Part shown: piece by piece, positions 43,251 to 52,629 of the stretch
Position numbering within the stretch: position 1 is the first letter of the stretch
Layout of the letters: every line of letters starts with the position of its first letter
NCBI GenBank assembly: GCA_034429715.1
Contig: DAOUFR010000011.1
Span: 1-64,000 of the forward strand
Source: CAIMUM01 sp034429715
GTDB taxonomy: Bacteria; Chloroflexota; Dehalococcoidia; GIF9; UBA5629
Direction: 5' to 3'
Length of the DNA: 64,000 bases
Translations under genes and position numbers: made by a program
The notes under the pieces: model-generated
What the model was told of the DNA's origin: nothing
The model's database searches: none
Seen by the model: only the letters and a program-made list of their open reading frames with translations

Positions 43251-45977
43251 GTGATGGCGGACCTGGACAGTAAAAGCTTCGAGAAATATTCGACCAGCGT
43301 AGCGCTCAAGGACGGCTCCAGCCTGCATTTGCGGCCTATCCTCATGTCGGACGAGGAGAGGCTGCTGGCGCTGTTCAGCCGTATGAGCAAGCAGACCATT
43401 TACCTGCGCTTCCATCATGTCCTGACACACATGTCCCGGGAGGAAGCGCGCCGTTTCTGCACGGTGGATTACGAAGATACTTTCGCGCTGGTAGGCACGC
43501 TGGGGGAGGGATCGGAGGAGCGCATCATAGCCGTTGGACGTTACGCGAGGCAGCCGGGCGCCAACCGGGCCCAAATAGCTTTTGAGGTTGAGGACAAGTA
43601 CCAGGGGCTGGGTATCGGCACACATCTGCTGGACCAGCTCGCTTATATCGCGCGCGACAAGGGCATAACCACCTTCGAAGCCGAGGTGCTGGCGGAGAAC
43701 AAGGACATGATGAACGTGCTCATCAACAGCGGCTTCACCATGCAAAGGCAATACCAGGGCACCACTTATGTGGGTCTTCTCGACCTGGCCCCCACCGATG
43801 TAGTCGAGCAGAAGTCGTTCGAACGCGAGAAGTTCAGCTCTATTGCCTCCTTGCGCGCCTTCCTCAATCCGAAATCGGTAGCGGTTATCGGCGCCTCCAG
43901 GAGGCCTAATACCATCGGCAACTTCGTCTTCCGCAACCTTATACAACAGGATTTCAAGGGCGTGGTATACCCGGTCAATCCCAACGCTGAGGTGGTGGCA
44001 GCCATCAAGGCCTATCCCTCCATCCTGGATATACCGGGGGATATCGACCTGGCCATCATCGTCGTACCGGCTGACAAAGTGCAGCAGGTGGTGGAAGAGA
44101 GCGCGCACAAAGGGGCCAGAGGCGTGGTCGTGTTATCCTCGGGCTTCGCCGATATAGGCGGCGAAGGGCTCGAGCGGCAGAACAAGCTCCTCACGACTAT
44201 TCGTAGTTACGGTATGCGCATGCTGGGGCCCAACTGTATGGGGATGATGAATACCAGTCCCGAAGTCAACCTGAATGCCACGTTCGCCAACATAGTGCCA
44301 CCCCACGGCAATATAGCTTTCGCCACCCAGAGCGGGGTACTGGGCTCCGCCATCCTGATGTATGCGACCAGCCTCAATATCGGCCTTTCCACCTTCGTTA
44401 GCATAGGCAATCGCGCGGATATATCCAGCAACGAGCTATTGCAGTACTGGGAGGACGACCCGGACACAGATGTCGTGCTGCTTTACCTGGAGTCGTTCGG
44501 CAATCCCAGGAAATTCACGCGCATAGCTCGAAGTATCACGGCTAAGAAACCGGTCGTCTCGCTGACCGGCAACCGCGGCAATATCCAGAAGAGGACGATC
44601 ACATCGCACACAGGCGCCATGGCCACCGACCAGGCGGCCACCGAGGCGCTTTACAAACAGGCGGGTATATTGAGGGCCGATACGCTGGAGGACCTGTTTG
44701 ACACAGGCAGCCTGCTGGCTAACCAGCCGCTGCCTCAGGGCAATAGAGTGGCCATCATATCCAATGCAGGCGGTCCGGCGCTGCTGACGGCAGAAGCCTG
44801 CAAAAGCAGGGGCCTGGAAATCCCCCCGCTGTCCGACGGGCTGGCAGCGCGGCTCAAAACATTCCTGCCTTCGCGGGCCAATATATTAAATCCCCTGGAC
44901 ATGTCCCCCGAAGTGTCTACAGAACAATACGGACAAACCCTCAAGCTGATGCTCAAAGACGCCAGTCTGGACATGGTGGTGGTCATTTTCATACAGCCCA
45001 TTCCCAGGCTGTCAGAGGAATTTGCCGCGGTCATTCGCGAGGTTGCCCCGTTATACCGTGAAGCCGGCAAGCCGCTTGTCACATCTATCCTCGGCATACG
45101 GGGCGCAGGCATCAGTCTCGGCCCGCAGGAGAGAAGGGTCGTGCCGTCCTTCGCTTTCCCCGAATCGACAGCCGGCGCACTGGCGCGCGCAGTTGAGTTC
45201 AGCCAGCGGTTGAAACGACCATCGGGCAAGATACCTGAGTTTTCCGACATCGACAAAGACAGGGCTGACCGCATCATCAGCTCAGCCATTGAAAAATCGG
45301 GCAAGCGCCAGGTATGGCTGGACGCCGAGTCCATCCTGGGCCTTTTTGAGTGTTACGGAATCAAATTCGTAACGCTTAAGATCGCCAGGACCCCGGAGGA
45401 AGCCACGTCCGCTGCAAAGGAGATCGGGTGTCCCGTAGCAGTTAAGATACTCTCCCCCTCCATCACGCAGAAGACCGAAGTCGAAGGTGTGATTCTCGAC
45501 TGCCGCTCAGGCGACGAGGTAAAGAAAGCCTTCGCCCGGATCAGGGAGAACCTGCAAGGGATAGGCAAGAGCGCCGAGATGGAGGGAGTGATAGTTCAAA
45601 AGATGGTACAGGGTGGTGTCGAGGTGATCGTAGGCGTAACACAGCACCCGGCCTTCGGTCCTCTTGTAATGTTCGGCCTGGGCGGGGTGTATGTTGAGCT
45701 CTTCCAGGACGTTATTTTCAACATCCATCCATTGACCGATATAGACGCGCACGAGATGATCAAGTCGGTCAAGGCTTACCAGTTACTGGAAGGCTGGCGG
45801 GGATCCAAGCGCGCCGACATCCCGGCCATCGAGGATTTGTTGCTCAGGATATCGGCCATGGCAGAGAACCACCCGCAGATACTTGAAATGGACCTGAATC
45901 CCGTCAAGGTATTGCCCGAAGGGCAATTCTACCTGGTGGTGGACGGACGTATACTGGTCAGCAAAGAACAGGAATAG
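43251..45977 (+). CDS. GNAT domain fused to ADP-forming acyl-CoA synthetase (copy 2)
   Basis: A 908-residue paralog of the preceding gene with the same domain order. The GNAT site is IAFEVEDKYQGLGIGTHLLD, the CoA domain KSVAVIGASRRPNTIGNFVF, the phospho-His ITSHTGAMATDQ, and the ATP-grasp CPVAVKILSPSITQKTEVEG. The two copies clearly arose by duplication but have diverged along their length. AAGGAG lies 7 bases before GTG 43251 and 10 before ATG 43254, so either start is possible. Confidence 0.93.
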   Translation: MMADLDSKSFEKYSTSVALKDGSSLHLRPILMSDEERLLALFSRMSKQTIYLRFHHVLTHMSREEARRFCTVDYEDTFALVGTLGEGSEERIIAVGRYARQPGANRAQIAFEVEDKYQGLGIGTHLLDQLAYIARDKGITTFEAEVLAENKDMMNVLINSGFTMQRQYQGTTYVGLLDLAPTDVVEQKSFEREKFSSIASLRAFLNPKSVAVIGASRRPNTIGNFVFRNLIQQDFKGVVYPVNPNAEVVAAIKAYPSILDIPGDIDLAIIVVPADKVQQVVEESAHKGARGVVVLSSGFADIGGEGLERQNKLLTTIRSYGMRMLGPNCMGMMNTSPEVNLNATFANIVPPHGNIAFATQSGVLGSAILMYATSLNIGLSTFVSIGNRADISSNELLQYWEDDPDTDVVLLYLESFGNPRKFTRIARSITAKKPVVSLTGNRGNIQKRTITSHTGAMATDQAATEALYKQAGILRADTLEDLFDTGSLLANQPLPQGNRVAIISNAGGPALLTAEACKSRGLEIPPLSDGLAARLKTFLPSRANILNPLDMSPEVSTEQYGQTLKLMLKDASLDMVVVIFIQPIPRLSEEFAAVIREVAPLYREAGKPLVTSILGIRGAGISLGPQERRVVPSFAFPESTAGALARAVEFSQRLKRPSGKIPEFSDIDKDRADRIISSAIEKSGKRQVWLDAESILGLFECYGIKFVTLKIARTPEEATSAAKEIGCPVAVKILSPSITQKTEVEGVILDCRSGDEVKKAFARIRENLQGIGKSAEMEGVIVQKMVQGGVEVIVGVTQHPAFGPLVMFGLGGVYVELFQDVIFNIHPLTDIDAHEMIKSVKAYQLLEGWRGSKRADIPAIEDLLLRISAMAENHPQILEMDLNPVKVLPEGQFYLVVDGRILVSKEQE

Positions 45978-45991
45978 CTGAAAGTGACCAG

Positions 45992-46077
45992 GTCACTGCG
46001 AGCTTAGCCAAGCAATCTTGTGTTGTGAGCCACGACAGCAGCAGATTGCCGCGTCGCCTGCGGCTCCTCGCAATAAC
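45992..46077. repeat. Dispersed-type palindromic repeat (GTCA-TGCGAG ... CTCCTCGCAAT)
   Basis: GTCACTGCGAG at 45992 is followed about 50 bases later by AGATTGCCGCG and GGCTCCTCGCAATAAC, which is an imperfect inverted repeat. This is the common intergenic palindrome pattern of many anaerobes. It sits between convergent genes. Short ORFs read from it are spurious. Confidence 0.65.
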
Positions 46078-46094
46078 ATTTACGTTACATGATA

Positions 46095-46766
46095 TTAATA
46101 CGTCGAAACGTTCAGCTCTTCCATCTTGCCGGTGACCATAAAGACCACCCGCTCGCAGATATTGGTGACCCTGTCGCCGGTCCTTTCCAGGTTGTGCCCC
46201 ACCCACATCAATCTGGTGGCCCTGGTAATGGTGCGGGGATCCTCCATCATAAACGTCAGCAGCTCCCTGAAGACCTGGTCGTAGAGTTGGTCGATCTCAT
46301 CGTCCTCCGGCACAATTTTTCGGGCCGCTTCAGCATCATGAATAATGAATGCATTAAGGCTGCGGTGCAGCATGTCGATAACCTTTTCATTCATGCGGGG
46401 CAAGTCTATCAGCGGCTTGAGCGGCGGCTCATTGCCTATCATGATGACAATTTTGGCGTTGCCGGCCGCGTGATCGCCCATCCTCTCAAGGTCCTGTACA
46501 ATAAAGAGTATCGCCAGCAGGATCCTCAGATCGCTGGCCATAGGCGCCTGACACGATATGATATCCAGCGCTTTTTCTTCTATCTCAAAACGTTTTTTGT
46601 TTACATTGCGGTCTTCCTCGAGCACCAGCCTGGCCAGGGTAAGGTCACGTTCCTTAAGGGCCTGCATGGACCTTTCCAACGCTTTCTCTATCATGCTCCC
46701 CAGGGCCAGCACATCATCCTGTAACTCGCGCAGATTTCTCTGATAAGATTCTCTCGGCATGTTCAA
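46095..46766 (-). CDS. phoU: Phosphate transport regulator PhoU
   Basis: A 223-residue protein made of two three-helix PhoU repeats. Metal-binding E/D motifs appear in VQDLERMGDHAAGNAK and GHNLERTGDRVTNICE. PhoU damps PhoR signalling through the Pst transporter. AAGGAGGT precedes the ATG. It is the last gene of the pst operon, 6 bp after pstB. Confidence 0.95.
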   Translation of the reverse strand: MNMPRESYQRNLRELQDDVLALGSMIEKALERSMQALKERDLTLARLVLEEDRNVNKKRFEIEEKALDIISCQAPMASDLRILLAILFIVQDLERMGDHAAGNAKIVIMIGNEPPLKPLIDLPRMNEKVIDMLHRSLNAFIIHDAEAARKIVPEDDEIDQLYDQVFRELLTFMMEDPRTITRATRLMWVGHNLERTGDRVTNICERVVFMVTGKMEELNVSTY

Positions 46767-46772
46767 CCTCCT

Positions 46773-47609
46773 TTAACCGAAACGCCCTGTGATGTAATCC
46801 TCAGTCCTCTTGTCTTTGGGCACGGTGAAGACCTCTTTGGTACGAGCGTATTCTATCAGTTGTCCCAGCAGCATGAAACCGGTCCAGTCCGATACGCGGG
46901 CGGCCTGCTGCATATTATGTGTGACTATGACGACGGTGTAGTCTTTCTTCAGTTCCATCATCAGTTCCTCTATCCTCAGCGTTGATATAGGGTCCAGCGC
47001 CGAACACGGCTCGTCCATCAGTATGACTTCCGGCTCAATGGCGATAGCGCGCGCTATGCAGAGGCGCTGCTGCTGCCCGCCCGACAGGGAGGCGCCGGGC
47101 TGGTCGAGCTTGTCTTTTACCTCCTCCCACAGGGCGGCCTTTCTCAGACTGCGCTCCACGACATCCTTTAAATCACTGCGCCGGCTCCAGAACCGCGTAA
47201 GGCTTATCCCGGAGGCCACGTTACTGAATATAGACATAGTTGGAAACACGCTGGCCCGCTGAAATACCATGCCAATACGGCGGCGGATGGCAACCGGATC
47301 GGCCTGCGGAGCATATATATTCTGTCCGTCCATAAGCACACGGCCGGTCACCCTTCCCCCCTCCGACACCTCGTGCATGCGGTTGAGACAGCGTATAAAA
47401 GTCGATTTGCCGCACCCGGATGGGCCGATCAGGGCTGTGATATGCTGAGCGCCAATGCCCATACTTATATCTTGAATAGCCATCCTGTTACCGTACCAGG
47501 CACTCAGTTGCTCCACCGTTAATATGCATTTTTGAGGTCTCGATTGGCCGCTGTCTTCACCGTCAACGGTCCCAACCTTGATATTCTGACCCAGCATGTT
47601 GTTTATCAT
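46773..47609 (-). CDS. pstB: Phosphate ABC transporter ATP-binding protein
   Basis: A 278-residue ABC ATPase powering phosphate uptake. Walker A is GPSGCGKST, the signature SLSGGQQQRLCIARA and Walker B VILMDEPCSALDP. I start at ATG 47609 (MINNMLGQ). The open frame runs another 113 residues upstream, but that stretch is out-of-frame pstA sequence and not protein-like. It follows pstA by 32 bp. Confidence 0.95.
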   Translation of the reverse strand: MINNMLGQNIKVGTVDGEDSGQSRPQKCILTVEQLSAWYGNRMAIQDISMGIGAQHITALIGPSGCGKSTFIRCLNRMHEVSEGGRVTGRVLMDGQNIYAPQADPVAIRRRIGMVFQRASVFPTMSIFSNVASGISLTRFWSRRSDLKDVVERSLRKAALWEEVKDKLDQPGASLSGGQQQRLCIARAIAIEPEVILMDEPCSALDPISTLRIEELMMELKKDYTVVIVTHNMQQAARVSDWTGFMLLGQLIEYARTKEVFTVPKDKRTEDYITGRFG

Positions 47610-47641
47610 TGCACCGTGTCCTTCCTCTTGCTTACAGACTT

Positions 47642-48487
47642 TTATTTCTTTTTCCTGCTGCTGGCCAATCGCACAACGATATTTATTCCAAGAACAAGTA
47701 TCACCAGCAGGAAAGCAGCCGCCCAGGCCTGCTGCTGCCAGTCGCTGTAGGGAGACAGAGCGTAGCGGTATATCTGCAAAGGTAAAGCTCCTATGGGCTG
47801 GGTAAGCCCCTGTACACCGAAGGCGCTGCCCAGGGCGGTGAATATCAGCGGCGCCGTCTCCCCTGCTATGCGTGCCACGGCAAGCATGATGCCCGTGACT
47901 ATGCCTGTAACAGCGCCCGGCACGATCACACCCAGCGTTATGCGCCATCGACTGATGCCGAGGGCCAGGGCTGCCTCGCGCTGAGAATTCGGCACCAGCC
48001 GCAGCGACTCCTCGGCTGTACGCGCCACAACCGGTATCATGATTATTGCCAGTGCAACTCCTGCCGAGAGGGCCGAGTAGGTATGCATGGGACGTACGAG
48101 AATGGCATAGGCGAAAACGCCCACGATAATCGACGGTACGCCGGCAAGTATATCGGCGGCAAAGCGGATGACCGACGCCATCTTCGGCCCGGCGAATTCG
48201 GCCAGAAATATGCCTGCCATCAGTCCCACCGGCAGGGCAATGAGTGAAGCCAGCCCAACCAGTATAAAAGTGCCGTATATATCGTCCCGCATACCACCCC
48301 CAACCTCACCCACCGGTTTGGACTGCTGTGTTATGAAATCCAGGCTCAGATAGGAGATGCCGTTGATCAGAGTATAACCAAGTATCAGGATGAGAACCAG
48401 TATCACAATGGCTGTGGCAACTCCGCACAGCACGAGCATCATCCGGCTGAACTGCTGGCGCCTGAAATAGCCGCTTTGCGCTTTCAT
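47642..48487 (-). CDS. pstA: Phosphate ABC transporter permease PstA
   Basis: A 281-residue permease with about six transmembrane segments and the cytoplasmic EAA-like loop SQREAALALGISRWRITLGV. I start at ATG 48487 (MKAQSGYF), which overlaps the pstC stop in an ATGA arrangement and implies coupled translation. It forms the phosphate channel with PstC. Confidence 0.95.
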   Translation of the reverse strand: MKAQSGYFRRQQFSRMMLVLCGVATAIVILVLILILGYTLINGISYLSLDFITQQSKPVGEVGGGMRDDIYGTFILVGLASLIALPVGLMAGIFLAEFAGPKMASVIRFAADILAGVPSIIVGVFAYAILVRPMHTYSALSAGVALAIIMIPVVARTAEESLRLVPNSQREAALALGISRWRITLGVIVPGAVTGIVTGIMLAVARIAGETAPLIFTALGSAFGVQGLTQPIGALPLQIYRYALSPYSDWQQQAWAAAFLLVILVLGINIVVRLASSRKKK

Positions 48488-49473
48488 TCGCCCGTCCCCC
48501 TCACAGAAACGGTGCGCCATACCAGTAACCTGGCGATAATATTAACCAGCAGCGTGATGGCGAAGAGAACCAGGGCCAGCTCGATCAGGCTGCCGATGTA
48601 GAGGTCCCCCGAGGCTTCATTAAATTCGCTTGCCACTTTACTGGCAATGGTCGCACCGGGAGAGAAGAGCGAAGGCGAAAGGGCGTAGGAATTGCCGATA
48701 ACCATTGTCACCGCCATGGTCTCGCCGAGCGCACGGCCCAATCCCAGTATCACCCCACCCATCAGGCCGGTGCGGCAATAGGGCAATACAGCTCTGGTGA
48801 TCATCTCCCAGCGGGTTGCCCCCAGCGCCAGCATGGCCTCGCGCTGAGTCAGCGGTACCGCGGCTATAACTTCACGGCTGACTGCCGTAATGATGGGTAT
48901 GACCATGATTGCCAGGATGATTCCGGCGGAGAGAAAACCCACTCCGAAAGGAGGCCCCTGGAACATGGGCAAAAAGCCCAGGTTGCTTCCCAGCCATGTC
49001 TCGATGGGATTCCTGATAAAGGGCACCATCACATATAGACCCCATAATCCAATGATCACGCTCGGTATAGCAGCCAGCATCTCGATGACAAAAGAACACG
49101 GCCTGCGCATCCAGCCTGGGGCGAGCTCACTCAAAAACACGGCTGAGCCCAGGCTGATAGGCACGGCGATTAGAAGGCCGATCAGAGAGCTCAGCAGCGT
49201 GCCGTAGATCGCCGGCAGGGCGCCGAAGACCTCGTTGACCGGATCCCATTCGGTGGATGTAATAAATGAAAGCCCGAACTTCTGGATGGCCGGCCATGCA
49301 TCGATGCCAAGTGCGATAAGCAGCGCGATCAGTATTGCCACGATTAAAACGCTGAAGAAAAGTGTCAGACGGGAAAAGATTTTATCGCCTACCCGTGCCC
49401 GCACTGCGCTTCCAGTATTGCTTCCGACTGCTGTGAGAGATGTATCTGGTCTACACTTTTCCATATTTTTCAA
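48484..49473 (-). CDS. pstC: Phosphate ABC transporter permease PstC
   Basis: A 329-residue permease with a cytoplasmic N-terminus of about 30 residues and six transmembrane segments. The cytoplasmic loop TQREAMLALGATRWEMITRA contacts the ATPase. Methionine at residue 4 is an alternative start. It follows pstS and overlaps pstA. Confidence 0.94.
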   Translation of the reverse strand: MKNMEKCRPDTSLTAVGSNTGSAVRARVGDKIFSRLTLFFSVLIVAILIALLIALGIDAWPAIQKFGLSFITSTEWDPVNEVFGALPAIYGTLLSSLIGLLIAVPISLGSAVFLSELAPGWMRRPCSFVIEMLAAIPSVIIGLWGLYVMVPFIRNPIETWLGSNLGFLPMFQGPPFGVGFLSAGIILAIMVIPIITAVSREVIAAVPLTQREAMLALGATRWEMITRAVLPYCRTGLMGGVILGLGRALGETMAVTMVIGNSYALSPSLFSPGATIASKVASEFNEASGDLYIGSLIELALVLFAITLLVNIIARLLVWRTVSVRGTGE

Positions 49474-49560
49474 CCGTCTATTATAAACTCAACAATACGG
49501 AAATGCAGGAAAGGTGGACCCTTCCCGCATTTCCAGGATCTATTGCTTAAATCCGCCCGA

Positions 49561-50664
49561 TCAGCGTGTGATCAAAGGTTGTCCCTGGTATTTAATAGAT
49601 AGAATAGCCGTTTCGGCCTTGGTCACTGCCGTGCTTGCCAGGCTGCCATAGCTAAGCGCGCTGGTATAATGCTGGCCGTCGTGAATCGCCCACCAGAGCA
49701 TTTTAACCAGGGCTTCTCCCTTGTCCTTATCTTTCTGGTTGGTATATACCAGTATCCAGGTGAATCCAGCGATGGGATAGGCTTGCGGATTGGACGAGTC
49801 GGTCAGCATAACCTTCATATCGTCCGGCAGCGACACGCCTTCCGCTGCTTTTGTGGTCGCCTCCAGCGAAGGTTCGACAAAGTTACCAGCCGAGTTCTTC
49901 AGCTTCGCCCATGCCAGTTTGTTTTGTTCGGCATAGGCCAGTTCCACGTATCCAATAGAGTTGGGGATCTGCTGCACCTGCCCGGCCACACCGGCATTGC
50001 CCTGACCACCGATATCGCCGGGCCATTTGACGGATGTGGCATTGCCCACTTTTGAACTCCAATCCTGACTGACCTTGGAAAGGTAATTGGTGAAGATATA
50101 AGTTGTGCCCGATCCATCAGAGCGGAAGACGACAGCAATGGGTGCATCCGGTAACTTCAGGTCCGGATTAAGTGATGCTATTGCTTGGTCATTCCACCTG
50201 GTAATCTTCTTAAGATAGATATCGGCCAGCATCTCGCCTGTGAGTTTAAGCCGGCCCGTGTCTATATCGGCCAGGTTGTATATGACAGCTACAGATCCGC
50301 TGGCCATGGGAATATGTAGAATAGTCCCGTTCTTTTGTTCTGCCTTGGTTATTTGCGCTTCAGTCATAATGCCATCGCTGGCGCCGAAATCAACCGTACC
50401 CTCGGTGATCTGGCTGATGCCACCACCCGATCCGATGGGCTGGTAATTGACCTTTACACCGGTGAGTTTGTTATACTCGTCAAACCACTTGGTGTAAAGG
50501 GGAGCAGGAAAGGTAGCCCCCGCCCCATTCAGGTTAATTGACTTCGCCGGCGTTACTGTCGAAGCCGCAGGGCTGCCTGACGGAGAGCTGCAACCTGCAA
50601 ACGCAACTGCTGCTATCAGGATTGCAGCCATGCCTGCAAACCAGTTTTTGCTCCATTTACTCAA
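49561..50664 (-). CDS. pstS: Phosphate-binding lipoprotein PstS
   Basis: A 367-residue substrate-binding protein anchored by a lipobox (FAGC, about residue 25). The phosphate site shows GAGATFPAPLYTKWF, then GSGGGISQI and RSDGSGTTYIF. The start is TTG with AAGGAG six bases before it. It is the first gene of the pst operon and has a Pho box in front. Confidence 0.95.
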   Translation of the reverse strand: MSKWSKNWFAGMAAILIAAVAFAGCSSPSGSPAASTVTPAKSINLNGAGATFPAPLYTKWFDEYNKLTGVKVNYQPIGSGGGISQITEGTVDFGASDGIMTEAQITKAEQKNGTILHIPMASGSVAVIYNLADIDTGRLKLTGEMLADIYLKKITRWNDQAIASLNPDLKLPDAPIAVVFRSDGSGTTYIFTNYLSKVSQDWSSKVGNATSVKWPGDIGGQGNAGVAGQVQQIPNSIGYVELAYAEQNKLAWAKLKNSAGNFVEPSLEATTKAAEGVSLPDDMKVMLTDSSNPQAYPIAGFTWILVYTNQKDKDKGEALVKMLWWAIHDGQHYTSALSYGSLASTAVTKAETAILSIKYQGQPLITR

Positions 50665-50734
50665 GGTGTTCTCCTTCTAATAAATTATTTCAGCGGCATA
50701 AGCATTTGCCACTAAATTAAGTCTATATCCGCTA

Positions 50735-50773
50735 TATAAAGGAAGCATTAATCCAATATTAAATTTGTGTTAA
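50735..50773 (-). promoter_or_regulatory. Pho box: four direct repeats at 11-bp spacing before pstS
   Basis: On the minus strand TTAACA, TTAATA, TTAATG and TTTATA follow each other, each separated by 5 bp. The TT(A/T/C)A(C/T)A repeats with about 11-bp period match PhoP-type binding sites of Bacillus. They occupy 50768-50773, 50757-50762, 50746-50751 and 50735-50740. The block lies about 70-110 bp upstream of pstS and just after phoR. Confidence 0.75.
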
Positions 50774-50790
50774 AACCTGCGATGCGCAGT

Positions 50791-51804
50791 TCAGGCGCCC
50801 ATTGGAAGAGTGAAAAAGAAGGTCGATCCTTTGCCCTCAACACTTTCTACCCATATTTTGCCGCCGTGAGCAGCGATAATATGGCGTGATATGGCCAGTC
50901 CCAAACCGGTACCCTCATCATCCCTGGCCTTATTGACCTTATAGAAACGCTCGAAAATGCGCGGCAGTTCGTCGGCCGGTATCCCGATGCCAGTATCGCT
51001 CACAGAAAAAAGCACATCACTGCCCTGTTTATCAACCTGAATAGAAATCGAACCGCCCGGATTCGTAAATTTTATTGCATTGTGAATTATGTTCAACAAT
51101 ACCTGCTCGATTCTATATTGATCGATGACCAGATCAGGTAAATCGGGGTGGATATCCAGATTCAAGCTCAGGTTTTTTTTATCTGATTGCGCCTGTAAGC
51201 GCTGCACCACCTGTTTGACCAGGGAATCTATTTTCAGTGTGTCTTTAATCAGCGCCGGCTCCCTATTCTCCAGCCGGGAAAGCTCTGTCAGCTCGTCTGT
51301 CATACGAGCCAGCTTATCGGCCTCTATATTTATTTTCCGCAGGAAATCCTTGTAAACCTCGCTATCTATCGGTGCTCCATCGGCCAGTGTTTCAGCAATC
51401 AGTTTTATAGAGGAAATGGGGGTGCGAAACTCATGCGACACGTTGGAGATAAAGTCCCTGCGTATCTCTTCCAGATGGCGCTTCTCGCTAAGGTCCTTCA
51501 CAATTACGATATAGCTGTGGGTTTCGGCGCCGGGGCAGACTTTTAAATCGAGGTACTGGTTTTTTCCGCGAATCTTGACTGCTGCAGTCTGCGGAACGCC
51601 GGTGCTGATGCATTTCTTCACAAGGGCGTCGCACTCATAGTCCCTGACGGCCTCGATAAACGACATGTTCCCACTTTTATCGTCAGCAATGTTGAATATG
51701 CGCGCGGCGGCCTGGTTCATATACCGGATCTCTCGGCGCTCGCCAAGCACAAATATTCCCTCATCGATCAATGATAAAAGATATAAATAACCTGTATCAG
51801 GCAT
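50791..51804 (-). CDS. phoR: Sensor histidine kinase PhoR, apparently without membrane segments
   Basis: A 337-residue kinase. Residues about 5-110 form a PAS domain. The dimerisation domain has the phospho-accepting His124 in NVSHEFRTPISSIKL. The ATPase domain has IIHNAIKF, DTGIGIP and GTGLGLAI. No transmembrane segment is seen, unlike most PhoR proteins, so signal input must come through PAS and PhoU/Pst contacts. It follows phoB by 17 bp. Confidence 0.9.
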   Translation of the reverse strand: MPDTGYLYLLSLIDEGIFVLGERREIRYMNQAAARIFNIADDKSGNMSFIEAVRDYECDALVKKCISTGVPQTAAVKIRGKNQYLDLKVCPGAETHSYIVIVKDLSEKRHLEEIRRDFISNVSHEFRTPISSIKLIAETLADGAPIDSEVYKDFLRKINIEADKLARMTDELTELSRLENREPALIKDTLKIDSLVKQVVQRLQAQSDKKNLSLNLDIHPDLPDLVIDQYRIEQVLLNIIHNAIKFTNPGGSISIQVDKQGSDVLFSVSDTGIGIPADELPRIFERFYKVNKARDDEGTGLGLAISRHIIAAHGGKIWVESVEGKGSTFFFTLPMGA

Positions 51805-51821
51805 TTTCGGGCCGCCCGCAA

Positions 51822-52523
51822 TCAGCCGGCAAATTTATACCCATATCCTCGCACTGTGAGCAGGTACCGCGGATTATCGGGATCCGTTTCCAGCTTGCGA
51901 CGCATCCATCGCATATGGACGTCGACCGTCCTGTCATTTCCTATGAAGTCATAACCCCATACCTTTCTTAATATCTGCTCCCTGCTGATAACCTGCCCGC
52001 GATTGCTCAGAAGCAATACCAGCAGCTCAAATTCCTTGGGATTTAACTCCACCTTTGTTCCGCTCCTGCTCACTTCGTGCTTCTTGAGATCGACTGTTAT
52101 ATCGCCGGCCTCAAGAAATCCACTGCTTCCAGCGGCAGCCGTTCCTGCGTCTTTTACGGCTTCAGAACGTCTCAACACGGCTTTGATCCTGGATAACAGT
52201 TCGCGCATGCTGAAGGGCTTGGTGACGTAATCGTCCGCTCCCAGCTCCAGGCCCACCACCCTGTCCACTTCCTCCGACCTGGCGGTCAGCATGATGATGG
52301 GTACCTGTGATTCCGCACGGATTATCCTGCATACTTCTGTCCCGCTCATAATCGGCAGCATGATATCCAGAATGATCAACGCAGGCTTATTGCTGCGATA
52401 CATCTCCAGCGCTTGGGCCCCATCGCCGGCCGTCAGCACGCCATAACCCTCTTTTTTAAGGTTATACTGAAGCAGCTCTCTCAGAGTATCGTCATCTTCG
52501 ACTACAAGAATACTGGCATTCAT
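51822..52523 (-). CDS. phoB: Phosphate regulon response regulator PhoB/PhoP-like
   Basis: A 233-residue OmpR-type regulator. The receiver domain has VVEDDDTLRELL and the phosphorylated Asp in LIILDIMLP. The winged-helix domain has ELNPKEFELLVLLLSNRGQV and YDFIGNDRTVDVHMRWMRRK. I start at ATG 52523 (MNASILVVEDD); a TTG 36 bases upstream is less typical. It probably binds the Pho box upstream of pstS. Confidence 0.93.
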   Translation of the reverse strand: MNASILVVEDDDTLRELLQYNLKKEGYGVLTAGDGAQALEMYRSNKPALIILDIMLPIMSGTEVCRIIRAESQVPIIMLTARSEEVDRVVGLELGADDYVTKPFSMRELLSRIKAVLRRSEAVKDAGTAAAGSSGFLEAGDITVDLKKHEVSRSGTKVELNPKEFELLVLLLSNRGQVISREQILRKVWGYDFIGNDRTVDVHMRWMRRKLETDPDNPRYLLTVRGYGYKFAG

Positions 52524-52572
52524 AGAACTGTTAAATAAATACCTGCCGTTTATTGCCAACTAAGCATAAAAC

Positions 52573-52607
52573 AAACACTCGCAGCATTACAAACGCTGCG
52601 AGTGTTT
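52573..52607 (-). terminator. Intrinsic terminator after the second sigma factor
   Basis: A 13-bp stem (52573-52585 and 52595-52607) with a 9-nt loop. On the minus strand it is followed by a T-rich stretch. It separates the sigma factor from phoB. Confidence 0.85.
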
Positions 52608-52629
52608 CAAATGTTTAACAACCGAATGC

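Noticed and set aside
42966..44108. Antisense ORF opposite the two GNAT-synthetase genes
   Set aside because: Shadow frame spanning the junction of two real genes.
47610..47948. N-terminal extension of pstB
   Set aside because: It is out-of-frame pstA sequence; the pstB start at 47609 is the family start.
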